From Desulfobacteraceae bacterium (GTDB lineage: Bacteria; Desulfobacterota; DSM-4660; Desulfatiglandales; Desulfatiglandaceae), in assembly GCA_030589225.1 (NCBI GenBank), contig JAUUWD010000117.1:1-5808 (forward strand): a stretch of 5,808 nucleotides of DNA. The letters run 5' to 3'. A program made the translations under genes and the position numbers. Shown piece after piece: positions 1 to 5,024 of this stretch (positions are counted from its first letter, which is position 1; each line of letters starts with the position of its first letter). The notes beneath the pieces were generated by a model. The model was not told where the DNA came from. It saw only the letters and a list, made by a program, of their open reading frames with translations, and made no database searches.

Positions 1-4
1 TATT

Positions 5-190
5 TTGGCAAGGAAGTCTCTTGTTGTTAAAGCCCAGAGAAAACAAAAGTTTTCAACCCGACAATACAACAGATGCCCAATCTGTGGACGAAGCAGGGCT
101 TTTTTGAGAAAATTTGGGATTTGTCGTATTTGTTTTAGGAATTTGGCCTCAAAGGGCGAAATTCCAGGCGTGGTTAAATCAAGCTGGTAA
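5..190 (+). CDS. rpsN: 30S ribosomal protein S14, zinc-binding type (uS14)
   Basis: S14 binds the 3' major domain (head) of 16S rRNA late in small-subunit assembly. The 61-residue protein has the usual length of the short zinc-type S14. Four cysteines form two knuckles, C24-x2-C27 and C40-x2-C43, the zinc ribbon that separates this form from the longer cysteine-free type of E. coli. The N-terminal basic stretch and the C-terminal ending IPGVVKSSW are typical of the family. The start is inferred as TTG at position 5, because translation from there gives [10 protein letters not shown], a normal S14 beginning. Its ribosome binding site would lie outside the window, so the start cannot be confirmed. 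It is followed by an 85-nt spacer before rpsH, long for this pair. By operon order rplE should lie just upstream. Family identity is secure. Confidence 0.95.
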   Translation: MARKSLVVKAQRKQKFSTRQYNRCPICGRSRAFLRKFGICRICFRNLASKGEIPGVVKSSW

Positions 191-200
191 ATAGTAGTAA

Positions 201-229
201 GGAGTAGGCAGTAAGCACTAATTGCCTCC
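201..229 (+). other. Imperfect hairpin in the rpsN-rpsH spacer
   Basis: The left arm GGAGTAGGCA and the right arm TGCCTCC can pair as GGAG/GGCA against TGCCTCC, with a small bulge on the left. AGT and ACT can extend the stem towards an AAGC loop, leaving unpaired bases on the right. It is weak and no T-run follows, so it is not a terminator. It sits well upstream of the rpsH ribosome binding site at 262-267. Function unknown; it could be chance. Confidence 0.25.
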
Positions 230-275
230 ATATATTGATGATATTTTCCATAAATAACTTTAGGGAGCAGAGACA

Positions 276-674
276 ATGACAATGACTGATCCCATTGCCG
301 ATATGCTGACAAGAATCAGGAATGCCCTTAGGGCCGCCCATGAGACTGTGGATATGCCGAATTCGAAAGTGAAGAGAGATATAGCAAAGGTCCTGAAGTC
401 TGAAGGGTATATCAGAAACCATAAAATTATTTCTGATGGCCGGCACAGGCTTATAAGAATCTTTTTGAAATACGATGAAGAAGGTGTCGCTATTATCGAA
501 GGAGCCAAGCGGGTAAGCAAACCAAGCTGTCGTATTTATTCAGGATACAAAGACGTCCCGAAGGTGTTGAACGGATACGGGATCAATATTGTTTCCACTT
601 CAAAGGGGCTTATGACGGACAGGCAGGCCAGAGCAATGCGTGTTGGTGGGGAGATCCTTTGTTCAGTGTGGTAA
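276..674 (+). CDS. rpsH: 30S ribosomal protein S8 (uS8)
   Basis: S8 is a primary binder of the 16S rRNA central domain (helix 21) and organises the platform. In E. coli it also represses the spc operon by binding mRNA near rplE; whether that holds here is not visible. The 132-residue protein has the usual length. The N-terminal domain begins with the family sequence MTDPIADMLTRIRNA (residues 3-17), and the rRNA-binding C-terminal domain carries STSKGLMTDRQAR (107-119) and the ending GGEILCSVW. A purine-rich AGGGAG at 262-267 lies 8 nt before ATG 276. A second ATG at 282 would shorten the protein by two residues, but the first has the better spacing. The gene lies between an 85-nt spacer upstream and a 35-nt spacer holding a perfect hairpin downstream. 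Confidence 0.97.
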   Translation: MTMTDPIADMLTRIRNALRAAHETVDMPNSKVKRDIAKVLKSEGYIRNHKIISDGRHRLIRIFLKYDEEGVAIIEGAKRVSKPSCRIYSGYKDVPKVLNGYGINIVSTSKGLMTDRQARAMRVGGEILCSVW

Positions 675-675
675 T

Positions 676-695
676 AAAATCGCGCAGCGATTTTT
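676..695 (+). terminator. Terminator-like hairpin between rpsH and rplF
   Basis: AAAATCGC (676-683) and GCGATTTT (687-694) form a perfect 8-bp inverted repeat with a GCA loop, and one more T follows. The A-tract, short GC core and T-tract resemble a small bidirectional intrinsic terminator. The core has only three G-C pairs and the T-tract is also the stem arm, so it would be weak. It starts two bases after the rpsH stop codon and ends five bases before the rplF ribosome binding site (GGAGG, 700-704). In a co-transcribed operon it is more likely an attenuator, an RNA-processing or stability hairpin, or a dispersed repeat than a real operon end. Confidence 0.35.
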
Positions 696-709
696 AATTG
701 GAGGTTTAA

Positions 710-1246
710 ATGTCACGCATAGGCAAAAAGCCCATTGCCATACCAAAGGGTGTTGAGGTCAGGCTTGAAGGGGACCAGCTCATAATCAAAGGGCCAAAAG
801 GAGAGCTCAACCTAAGTATTCACCCTGACGTTAAGCTGGACATGGAGGGCGACAGTATTTCTGTTTCGGTAGTTGATGAAACCAGAGAGTCAAGATCTAT
901 CCATGGGCTTTTCAGGGTCCTGATTGATAATATGGTGACAGGTGTTACAAAGGGATTTGAAAGGGTTCTTGAAATTGTTGGTGTGGGATATCGGGCCGAG
1001 TTGAAGGGGAGGACCGCGGTTTTTAATCTTGGATATTCACACCCTATAAATTTTGAGTTACCTGAGGGAATAGATGCGAAAATAGAAAAAACTAAAATCA
1101 CCTTGAGCGGAATTGACAGAGAGCTTTTGGGTATGACCGCGGCTAAAATCCGTAGTTTTAGAAAACCAGAGCCATATAAAGGCAAAGGGATCAAATATGC
1201 AGGGGAGATGATCCGGAGAAAGGCTGGCAAGGCAGGCATCAAATAG
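710..1246 (+). CDS. rplF: 50S ribosomal protein L6 (uL6)
   Basis: L6 sits on the large subunit near the GTPase centre, contacting 23S rRNA helix 97 and the sarcin-ricin loop region, and is needed late in 50S assembly. The 178-residue protein has the usual length and the two repeated L6 domains, about residues 1-82 and 88-178. The N-terminal MSRIGKKPI and the C-terminal signature PEPYKGKGIKY (153-163) are diagnostic. A strong GGAGG at 700-704 lies 5 nt before ATG 710, the best Shine-Dalgarno in the first half of the window. The spacing from rpsH is 35 nt and contains a short perfect hairpin. The TAG stop is followed by a 121-nt spacer with substantial inverted repeats before rplR, whereas these two genes are usually closely spaced. 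Confidence 0.98.
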   Translation: MSRIGKKPIAIPKGVEVRLEGDQLIIKGPKGELNLSIHPDVKLDMEGDSISVSVVDETRESRSIHGLFRVLIDNMVTGVTKGFERVLEIVGVGYRAELKGRTAVFNLGYSHPINFELPEGIDAKIEKTKITLSGIDRELLGMTAAKIRSFRKPEPYKGKGIKYAGEMIRRKAGKAGIK

Positions 1247-1248
1247 AA

Positions 1249-1309
1249 GGAATCTCCAATATTCCAACATTGCAAACTGGAGTCCCGCCGGCCGTAGGGT
1301 GGGGATTCC
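1249..1309 (+). promoter_or_regulatory. Possible three-way-junction RNA in the rplF-rplR spacer
   Basis: An outer stem pairs GGAATCTCC (1249-1257) with GGGGATTCC (1301-1309), nine pairs including one G-U. Inside it, ATTCCA (1261-1266) can pair with TGGAGT (1278-1283), six pairs including one G-U, around an 11-nt loop. CCC (1284-1286) can pair with GGG (1297-1299) as a third arm. Together they would form a three-way junction starting three bases after the rplF stop. No T-run follows. An alternative pairs TCCC (1283-1286) with GGGA (1302-1305), which breaks the outer stem. The structure could be a protein-binding leader for rplR and the genes beyond it, a processing site or a decayed repeat. 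The pairing is visible; any function is inference. Confidence 0.35.
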
Positions 1310-1353
1310 AAAAGAAGTACGGGCGATTATAAGAAACACGAACTAAGTTAATT

Positions 1354-1359
1354 AAGGGG
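1354..1359 (+). promoter_or_regulatory. Ribosome binding site that decides the rplR start
   Basis: AAGGGG lies 8 nt before ATG 1368 but only 2 nt before the in-frame GTG at 1362. This spacing favours the ATG. Confidence 0.7.
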
Positions 1360-1367
1360 TTGTGAGC

Positions 1368-1736
1368 ATGGGTGCCGTGAGTAGAGCGGAGACGCGGGTA
1401 AGGAGAAAAAAAAGGGTAAGGAAAAAAGTGCGAGGCACTACCGGGAAACCCCGCTTATGCGTTTTCAGAAGTTCCAGGCATATTTATGCCCAGATCATAG
1501 ACGATTCCACAGGCAGGACTTTGGCAGGGGCGTCTTCATTGTCCAAGGAGCTTGGATCGAAGATAGGGAAGAATACCGGGAACAAGGAAGGGGCAGCAGT
1601 GGTTGGTGCTGCTGTTGCTGATGCGGCGCTCAAGAAAGAGATCAAAAAGGTTGTCTTTGATCGAAACGGTTTTTTGTACCATGGTCGGGTAAAGGCCCTT
1701 TCTGAGGCCGCGCGCAAGAATGGACTGGAGTTCTAA
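1368..1736 (+). CDS. rplR: 50S ribosomal protein L18 (uL18)
   Basis: L18 binds 5S rRNA and, with L5 and L25-family proteins, docks it into the central protuberance of the 50S subunit. From ATG 1368 the protein is 122 residues, a normal length. The N-terminus is a very basic rRNA-binding tail (R7 to R23, rich in K and R), followed by the core [20 protein letters not shown] (residues 26-45). The C-terminal stretch with [14 protein letters not shown] (97-110) and ARKNGLEF is a family hallmark. An in-frame GTG at 1362 would add two residues but sits too close to the AAGGGG at 1354-1359. The gene is preceded by a 121-nt structured spacer and followed by an 82-nt spacer with a GC-rich hairpin that begins right after the stop codon. 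Confidence 0.97.
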   Translation: MGAVSRAETRVRRKKRVRKKVRGTTGKPRLCVFRSSRHIYAQIIDDSTGRTLAGASSLSKELGSKIGKNTGNKEGAAVVGAAVADAALKKEIKKVVFDRNGFLYHGRVKALSEAARKNGLEF

Positions 1737-1763
1737 GGCGGGAAAACGGGGCATCCCCCCCGC
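1737..1763 (+). repeat. GC-rich CCCGC/GCGGG hairpin in the rplR-rpsE spacer
   Basis: GCGGG (1738-1742) pairs with CCCGC (1759-1763). Inside, GGGG (1748-1751) pairs with CCCC (1755-1758) around a CAT loop, leaving AAAAC (1743-1747) as a bulge on the left. The structure follows directly on the rplR stop codon and contains a run of seven Cs (1755-1761). No T-tract follows, so it is not an intrinsic terminator. It shares the GCGGG/CCCGC core with the hairpins around infA and before rpsM and may be a diverged member of the same repeat family. Confidence 0.4.
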
Positions 1764-1804
1764 GCTGGAGATCATAAACAACAAGTAACTAAATACTGGA
1801 AAGC

Positions 1805-1811
1805 AGGGGAG
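1805..1811 (+). promoter_or_regulatory. Ribosome binding site supporting a TTG start of rpsE
   Basis: AGGGGAG lies 7 nt before TTG 1819. No ATG or GTG start exists in frame nearby, so this site is the main support for TTG as the rpsE start. Confidence 0.7.
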
Positions 1812-1818
1812 AAATTCA

Positions 1819-2316
1819 TTGTTCAAGGCAGAGGATGAAAATCAGTTAGTCGAAAAAGTTGTTCATATCAACCGGGTGGCAAAGGTTGTCAAGGGGGGAC
1901 GTCGGTTTAGTTTTAGCGCGATCGTAGTGGTTGGCGATGGTAAAGGAATGGTTGGAAGCGGGCTCGGAAAAGCAAAAGAAGTTCCTGAAGCCATTAGGAA
2001 GGGTATTGAAAAGGCAAAAAAAGACATGAAGAATGTCCAACTTGGCGATACTTCAATTCCTCATGAGGTGATCGGACGGTGGGGGGCGGGTCGTGTTCTC
2101 TTGAAGCCGGCCGGCCCTGGCACGGGTTTGATCGCCGGTGGTGCGGTACGGGCGGTTTTGGAGGCAACAGGCATACAGAACATACTGACAAAGTGTCTCG
2201 GTTCCCACAATCCCCATAATCTTGTGAAGGCAACTATCAAGGGATTAATGTCATTGAGAGGGCCCGAAGAATTTGCCCGCCGCAGAGGCAAGACGGTTGA
2301 GGAGTTGTTAGGTTAA
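1819..2316 (+). CDS. rpsE: 30S ribosomal protein S5 (uS5)
   Basis: S5 lies on the back of the small subunit near the decoding centre and the mRNA entry channel, affects fidelity, and is the site of classical spectinomycin-resistance changes. The 165-residue protein has the usual length. The N-terminal dsRBD-like domain (about residues 10-74) contains [19 protein letters not shown] (23-41), including the KGGR loop associated with spectinomycin (25-28). The C-terminal domain (about 90-162) has the family segment with [20 protein letters not shown] (89-108) and SHNPHN (129-134). The start is TTG 1819, supported by AGGGGAG 7 nt upstream and by protein length; no alternative start fits better. TTG is uncommon for such a highly expressed gene. 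It lies 82 nt after rplR and 36 nt before rpmD. Confidence 0.96.
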   Translation: MFKAEDENQLVEKVVHINRVAKVVKGGRRFSFSAIVVVGDGKGMVGSGLGKAKEVPEAIRKGIEKAKKDMKNVQLGDTSIPHEVIGRWGAGRVLLKPAGPGTGLIAGGAVRAVLEATGIQNILTKCLGSHNPHNLVKATIKGLMSLRGPEEFARRRGKTVEELLG

Positions 2317-2324
2317 ATCTACTT

Positions 2325-2336
2325 AATTTTAAAATT
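2325..2336 (+). other. Perfect AT palindrome before rpmD
   Basis: AATTTTAAAATT is a 12-base perfect palindrome in the rpsE-rpmD spacer. As RNA it could form only a very short A-U stem. It resembles an AT-rich endonuclease cleavage context more than a terminator. It may be chance in AT-rich DNA. Confidence 0.2.
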
Positions 2337-2340
2337 CTTG

Positions 2341-2345
2341 AGCAG
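2341..2345 (+). promoter_or_regulatory. Weak ribosome binding site for rpmD
   Basis: AGCAG, a degenerate Shine-Dalgarno of AGxAG form, lies 7 nt before ATG 2353. Nothing resembling a site precedes the in-frame TTG at 2338, so this favours the ATG. Confidence 0.4.
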
Positions 2346-2352
2346 TGTTCAA

Positions 2353-2520
2353 ATGATTAAAGTAACTCTTGTAAAAAGCGGGATAGGTAAGAACAAAAAA
2401 ATTCGTGACACTTTGAAGGGCTTGGGCCTCACGAGGCTTAACAAGACAGTGGAACTGAAGAATACGCCAGCTATAAGGGGCATGATAAATAAAGTGTCGT
2501 TTCTTGTTAAGATTGATTGA
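2353..2520 (+). CDS. rpmD: 50S ribosomal protein L30 (uL30)
   Basis: L30 is a small peripheral protein of the 50S subunit bound to 23S rRNA domain II. From ATG 2353 it is 55 residues, at the short end of the family range. The sequence shows IKVTLVKSGIG (2-12), LKGLGLTRLNKTVE (21-34) and the diagnostic NTPAIRGMINKVSFLVK (37-53). An in-frame TTG at 2338 would add MSSVQ and give 60 residues, also within family range, but that codon has no Shine-Dalgarno. The ATG has only a weak AGCAG at 2341-2345, so translation may partly depend on neighbouring genes. The TGA stop lies 20 nt before the rplO start. Identity is secure; the exact start is not. Confidence 0.93.
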   Translation: MIKVTLVKSGIGKNKKIRDTLKGLGLTRLNKTVELKNTPAIRGMINKVSFLVKID

Positions 2521-2528
2521 GGCTGCAT

Positions 2529-2534
2529 AAGGAA
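2529..2534 (+). promoter_or_regulatory. Ribosome binding site that decides the rplO start
   Basis: AAGGAA lies 6 nt before ATG 2541. In-frame alternatives are TTG 2517, which overlaps the rpmD stop and has no site, and GTG 2538, which is only 3 nt away. The ATG is the best choice. Confidence 0.75.
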
Positions 2535-2540
2535 AAAGTG

Positions 2541-3008
2541 ATGAGAATTCAAGAGCTTTCACCGGCTGAGGGTTCCAGAAAGAAACGGAAGAGGGTGGGC
2601 AGGGGACCAGGTTCCGGACACGGAAAGACCTGTTGTCGCGGACATAAAGGACAGAGGTCACGTTCTGGTGGCAGGCCACGCCCTGGTTTCGAGGGAGGGC
2701 AGATGCCTCTTCAAAGGCGCCTTCCCAAACGTGGTTTTACCAATATATTCAGGCAAGAGTGTATTATCATCAATATCAAAGACTTGAATAGGTTTGAACC
2801 AAACTCTAACCTGGATATAGAGGCCCTGAGAAAAGCCGGACTGGTAAAAAACGCAAGGGGTGATATCAAGCTTCTCGGAGAAGGCGATATCTCCCACCCC
2901 GTGGTTATTGAGGTTGACAGGGTGAGCAAGGCTGCCAGGACAAAGATTGAGGCTGCAGGTGGCGAGGTTAAGATGATAGGAAATAAAATGAGCTTGAGGC
3001 CTGTATAA
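2541..3008 (+). CDS. rplO: 50S ribosomal protein L15 (uL15)
   Basis: L15 is an early-middle assembly protein of the 50S subunit whose long N-terminal extension threads into 23S rRNA. From ATG 2541 it has 155 residues, slightly longer than the 144 of E. coli but within the family range. The glycine- and lysine/arginine-rich extension (residues 10-65) includes [19 protein letters not shown] (12-30), [21 protein letters not shown] with its RGHKGQ core (33-38) and [12 protein letters not shown] (55-66). The globular domain (about 78-155) ends in the typical [12 protein letters not shown]. Two adjacent cysteines at 31-32 stand where many homologues have small residues, and related bacteria often have one cysteine there. 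The stop is only 2 nt before the secY start codon. Confidence 0.97.
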   Translation: MRIQELSPAEGSRKKRKRVGRGPGSGHGKTCCRGHKGQRSRSGGRPRPGFEGGQMPLQRRLPKRGFTNIFRQECIIINIKDLNRFEPNSNLDIEALRKAGLVKNARGDIKLLGEGDISHPVVIEVDRVSKAARTKIEAAGGEVKMIGNKMSLRPV

Positions 3009-3010
3009 GA

Positions 3011-4324
3011 ATGATTGGCGGGTTTCAAAATATTGCCAAGATTCCTGAGCTGAAAAAGAGGATTCTTTTTACCCTGTTTATGTTAGCTGTTTATCGTATA
3101 GGGTGTCACATCCCAACACCCGGCATAGACGGAGCAGCTCTGTCTGCTTTTTTCAGTGATAAGCAAGGGAGTCTTTTTGGGCTTTTTGATATGTTTTCGG
3201 GGGGTGCGCTGAGTAATATGTCAGTAATGGCCCTCGGTATTATGCCATATATCAGTTCCTCTATTATCCTTCAACTTCTGACTGTCGTCATACCGCATCT
3301 TGAGAAGTTAAAAAAAGAAGGTGAGCAGGGCCGTAAGAAGATCACTCAATACACCCGTTACGGGACTGTTATCTTGAGTATTGTCCAGGGCTTTGGGATC
3401 GCCGTTGGTCTTGAAAATATGTCCAGTCCAGGGGGGGCTATGATCGTACCGGTCGGAGGTTGGGGATTCAGGCTCCTTACGGTGATTACATTGACTGCTG
3501 GAACTGCTTTCTTGATGTGGCTGGGTGAACAGGTTACCGAAAGAGGTATCGGGAATGGGATCTCGCTAATTATTTTTGCAGGCATCGTTGCAAGACTTCC
3601 ATTAGCTATAGGCAATACATTTCGGCTGATGGGTACCGGTGAAGTTACTCCTTTTTTTATGGTTCTGATTGTTGCCCTGATGGTTATTGTGGTGGGTGTG
3701 ATAGTTTTTGTGGAAAGAGGGCAGAGAAGAATACCGGTTAAATACGCAAAGCGTGTAGTGGGTCGAAGGATGTATGGAGGGCAGGACACACATCTGCCCT
3801 TAAAAGTCAATACAGCTGGTGTGATTCCTCCTATTTTTGCCTCCTCAATCATTATGTTTCCAGCAACCATAGCCAATTTCCTGCCCGTGAAGGAAATTCC
3901 ATCTCTTCAATTCATTGTAAATGCCTTAAATCCTGGGCATATTATTTACAATTTGATTTATGTGATGTTTATTTTTTTCTTCTGCTATTTTTATACAGCA
4001 GTGCAATTTAACCCGGTTGATGTGGCCGATAATATGAAACGTTATGGTGGATTTATCCCTGGAATTAGGCCTGGGAAAAATACGGCGGAATATATTGATC
4101 GGGTTCTAACAAGACTAACATTGTCAGGGGCTATTTATGTGTCAGCAGTGTGTGTGCTACCTCAGATTATGATCTATCAATTAAATGTCCCCTTCTATTT
4201 TGGCGGGACTGCCCTTCTAATTGTGGTCGGCGTGGCCATGGACACCACCAACCAGATTGAATCACATATGTTGACACGGCATTATGAGGGCTTTATGAAA
4301 AAGGGCTTTGGCAAAGCAAGGTAG
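3011..4324 (+). CDS. secY: Preprotein translocase subunit SecY
   Basis: SecY is the pore of the SecYEG channel in the inner membrane and carries unfolded proteins across it with SecA, or inserts membrane proteins with the ribosome. The 437-residue protein has the usual length and ten predicted membrane helices, near residues 19-35, 71-92, 117-135, 154-171, 182-200, 214-235, 269-290, 310-331, 369-388 and 395-410. The plug region precedes helix 2 ([20 protein letters not shown], 62-81). The cytosolic C4 loop (236-266) holds [15 protein letters not shown] (239-253), and the C5 loop (332-368) holds [14 protein letters not shown] (348-361), with R353 matching the functionally important arginine of E. 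coli C5. These loops bind SecA and the ribosome. ATG 3011 follows the rplO stop by 2 nt with only a distant GAGG at 2996-2999, which suggests translational coupling. No map or adk follows. Confidence 0.99.
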   Translation: MIGGFQNIAKIPELKKRILFTLFMLAVYRIGCHIPTPGIDGAALSAFFSDKQGSLFGLFDMFSGGALSNMSVMALGIMPYISSSIILQLLTVVIPHLEKLKKEGEQGRKKITQYTRYGTVILSIVQGFGIAVGLENMSSPGGAMIVPVGGWGFRLLTVITLTAGTAFLMWLGEQVTERGIGNGISLIIFAGIVARLPLAIGNTFRLMGTGEVTPFFMVLIVALMVIVVGVIVFVERGQRRIPVKYAKRVVGRRMYGGQDTHLPLKVNTAGVIPPIFASSIIMFPATIANFLPVKEIPSLQFIVNALNPGHIIYNLIYVMFIFFFCYFYTAVQFNPVDVADNMKRYGGFIPGIRPGKNTAEYIDRVLTRLTLSGAIYVSAVCVLPQIMIYQLNVPFYFGGTALLIVVGVAMDTTNQIESHMLTRHYEGFMKKGFGKAR

Positions 4325-4337
4325 CTGTCTGTGTAAC

Positions 4338-4379
4338 CGTTCATCCCGCTTTCAGCGGGAAACCCTGAACCTGCGAACG
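4338..4379 (+). repeat. Extended hairpin with CCCGC/GCGGG core in the secY-infA spacer
   Basis: TCCCGCT (4344-4350) and AGCGGGA (4354-4360) form a perfect 7-bp stem with a TTC loop. The flanks GTTCA (4339-4343) and TGAAC (4366-4370) extend it by five pairs, with AACCC as a bulge. An alternative outer stem pairs CGTTC (4338-4342) with GAACG (4375-4379). No T-tract follows, so it is not an intrinsic terminator. The core segment 4342-4360 matches 4654-4672 beyond infA at 17 of 19 bases, which points to a repeat family rather than chance. Confidence 0.55.
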
Positions 4380-4402
4380 CCTACAAAAATAGATAATGTA
4401 GG
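4380..4402 (+). promoter_or_regulatory. Small hairpin touching the infA ribosome binding site
   Basis: CCTACA (4380-4385) can pair with TGTAGG (4397-4402) around an 11-nt A-rich loop. The right arm overlaps the first bases of the infA Shine-Dalgarno AGGAA (4400-4404), so the stem could reduce its exposure. The stem is short and would be marginally stable. A control role is inference only. Confidence 0.3.
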
Positions 4403-4410
4403 AATAAGAC

Positions 4411-4632
4411 ATGGCCAAGGAAGGGGTGATTGAAGTTGAGGGTATCGTGATTGAAATCCTGCCTAATGCCATGTTTAGAGTCGAGCTCAACAATGGGCAC
4501 AGAGTTTTGGGGCATATTTCAGGTAAAATGAGGAAGCATTTTATTAAGATTCTGTCAGGAGACAAGGTTGTGGTAGAGCTATCCCCTTACGATTTACAAA
4601 GGGGACGGATTGTTTATCGCGGAAAGCAATAG
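4411..4632 (+). CDS. infA: Translation initiation factor IF-1
   Basis: IF1 binds the ribosomal A site on the 30S subunit, blocks premature tRNA entry and aids IF2 and IF3 in choosing the start codon. The 73-residue protein has the usual length of this single-domain OB-fold family. Family sequences are clear: [11 protein letters not shown] at the start, [14 protein letters not shown] (17-30), [17 protein letters not shown] (35-51) and [16 protein letters not shown] (55-70). AGGAA at 4400-4404 lies 6 nt before ATG 4411. It sits directly after secY with no map or adk between, and before rpmJ. The TAG stop overlaps the left arm of a repeat hairpin, so the coding end and the repeat share bases. 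Flanking repeats of the same family occur on both sides of this gene. Confidence 0.98.
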   Translation: MAKEGVIEVEGIVIEILPNAMFRVELNNGHRVLGHISGKMRKHFIKILSGDKVVVELSPYDLQRGRIVYRGKQ

Positions 4633-4673
4633 CGGGATTTAGTTCGCTTCGCTCATCCCGCCATCAGCGGGAT
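4631..4673 (+). repeat. Two alternative CCCGC/GCGGG hairpins in the infA-rpmJ spacer
   Basis: ATCCCGC (4655-4661) can pair upstream with GCGGGAT (4632-4638) or downstream with GCGGGAT (4667-4673); both stems are perfect over 7 bp. The loops are 16 and 5 nt. The two arms are a direct repeat of AGCGGGAT (4631-4638 and 4666-4673). The stems exclude each other, with the short-loop downstream form expected to be more stable. The infA stop codon (4630-4632) supplies the first base of the upstream arm, so a terminating ribosome would cover it and favour the downstream form. The segment 4654-4672 is near-identical to 4342-4360. Confidence 0.55.
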
Positions 4674-4710
4674 AGAATTTCCGAGACGTTTGAATGGGGG
4701 TTTTTAGCTT

Positions 4711-4824
4711 ATGAAAGTGCGGCCATCGGTTAAAAAGATGTGTAATAAATGCAAGATCATAAAACGAAAGGGGATCGTGCGTGTGATCTGTGAGAACCCC
4801 CGTCATAAGCAAAGACAAGGGTGA
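4711..4824 (+). CDS. rpmJ: 50S ribosomal protein L36, zinc-binding type (bL36)
   Basis: L36 is the smallest 50S protein and stabilises 23S rRNA near the peptidyl-transferase region. The 37-codon reading frame from ATG 4711 to TGA 4824 encodes [20 protein letters not shown] followed by a basic tail ending RHKQRQG, the exact family length. The zinc ligands C11, C14, C27 and H32 are all present, so this is the zinc (C+) form. No standard Shine-Dalgarno is visible: only GGGGG at 4696-4700, 10 nt upstream, followed by five Ts. Those Gs can pair with AACCCCC near the end of the gene (4795-4801). It lies 78 nt after infA and 206 nt before rpsM, the longest spacer in the window. Confidence 0.97.
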   Translation: MKVRPSVKKMCNKCKIIKRKGIVRVICENPRHKQRQG

Positions 4825-4888
4825 TTGGTTGCAGGCTTTAGTTCAAAATAGAAATATATGTAGTCTGGGCCTCCGGTTCGTAGTGCGT

Positions 4889-4911
4889 GGTCAGAGAAAA
4901 GTGGCTCTGCC
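4889..4911 (+). other. Hairpin in the rpmJ-rpsM spacer
   Basis: CAGAG (4892-4896) pairs with CTCTG (4905-4909) around an 8-nt loop. GG (4889-4890) and CC (4910-4911) extend it past a single T bulge. An outer alternative pairs GGGC (4867-4870) with GCCC (4909-4912). No T-run follows closely, so termination is unlikely. Confidence 0.35.
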
Positions 4912-4947
4912 CGTAAAAGTATGAAGTAGTGGTGGATTAAATCAAAA

Positions 4948-4988
4948 CCAGGTCCTCCCCCGAATAGCGGGATCTTCGATGGGCCTGG
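4948..4988 (+). repeat. Nested hairpin with GCGGG core before rpsM
   Basis: CCAGGTCC (4948-4955) pairs with GGGCCTGG (4981-4988), eight pairs with one G-U. Inside, CCCG (4959-4962) pairs with CGGG (4968-4971) around AATAG. The string AGCGGGAT (4966-4973) is identical to the arms of the infA-rpmJ repeat. The structure ends 29 nt before the rpsM ribosome binding site. Confidence 0.45.
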
Positions 4989-5017
4989 ATTCATTACCAG
5001 ATCTCAAAATAATTATA

Positions 5018-5024
5018 GAGGGAG
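5018..5024 (+). promoter_or_regulatory. Ribosome binding site supporting a TTG start of rpsM
   Basis: GAGGGAG lies 6 nt before TTG 5031. The protein begins [10 protein letters not shown] from that codon, exactly as S13 should, so the TTG start is well supported. Confidence 0.8.

Noticed and set aside
222..256. Promoter in the rpsN-rpsH spacer (TTGCCT with TATTTT or TAAATA)
   Set aside because: Spacing between candidate boxes is about 14 nt or otherwise wrong, and the -10 matches are poor.
820..1311. 163-codon minus-strand open frame opposite rplF
   Set aside because: Shadow of the rplF coding frame; no recognisable domain and no reason to oppose a conserved essential gene.
1755..1761. Seven-C run as a phase-variation tract
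   Set aside because: It lies in a spacer and forms part of a hairpin arm; no coding frame depends on its length.
2329..2679. 116-codon minus-strand open frame over rpmD and the start of rplO
   Set aside because: Overlaps two certain genes and has no recognisable domain.
3358..3876. 172-codon open frame on the minus strand opposite secY
   Set aside because: It lies wholly inside the certain secY gene, has no family resemblance I recognise, and its residue bias (P, T, I-rich) is what an antisense reading of membrane-protein codons gives.
4392..4397. GATAAT as a -10 promoter element for infA
   Set aside because: No acceptable -35 element lies 16-18 nt upstream, and the site is inside the small hairpin loop region next to the ribosome binding site.
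4876..4889. Heptamer direct repeat GTTCGTA then GTGCGTG in the rpmJ-rpsM spacer
   Set aside because: Only two copies with 5 of 7 matches; too little to call a tandem repeat.
4803..4994. 63-codon minus-strand open frame in the rpmJ-rpsM spacer
   Set aside because: It is the only open frame that mostly occupies a spacer, so it was considered, but it shows no family features and runs across both hairpins of the spacer, whose inverted repeats explain the sequence better.
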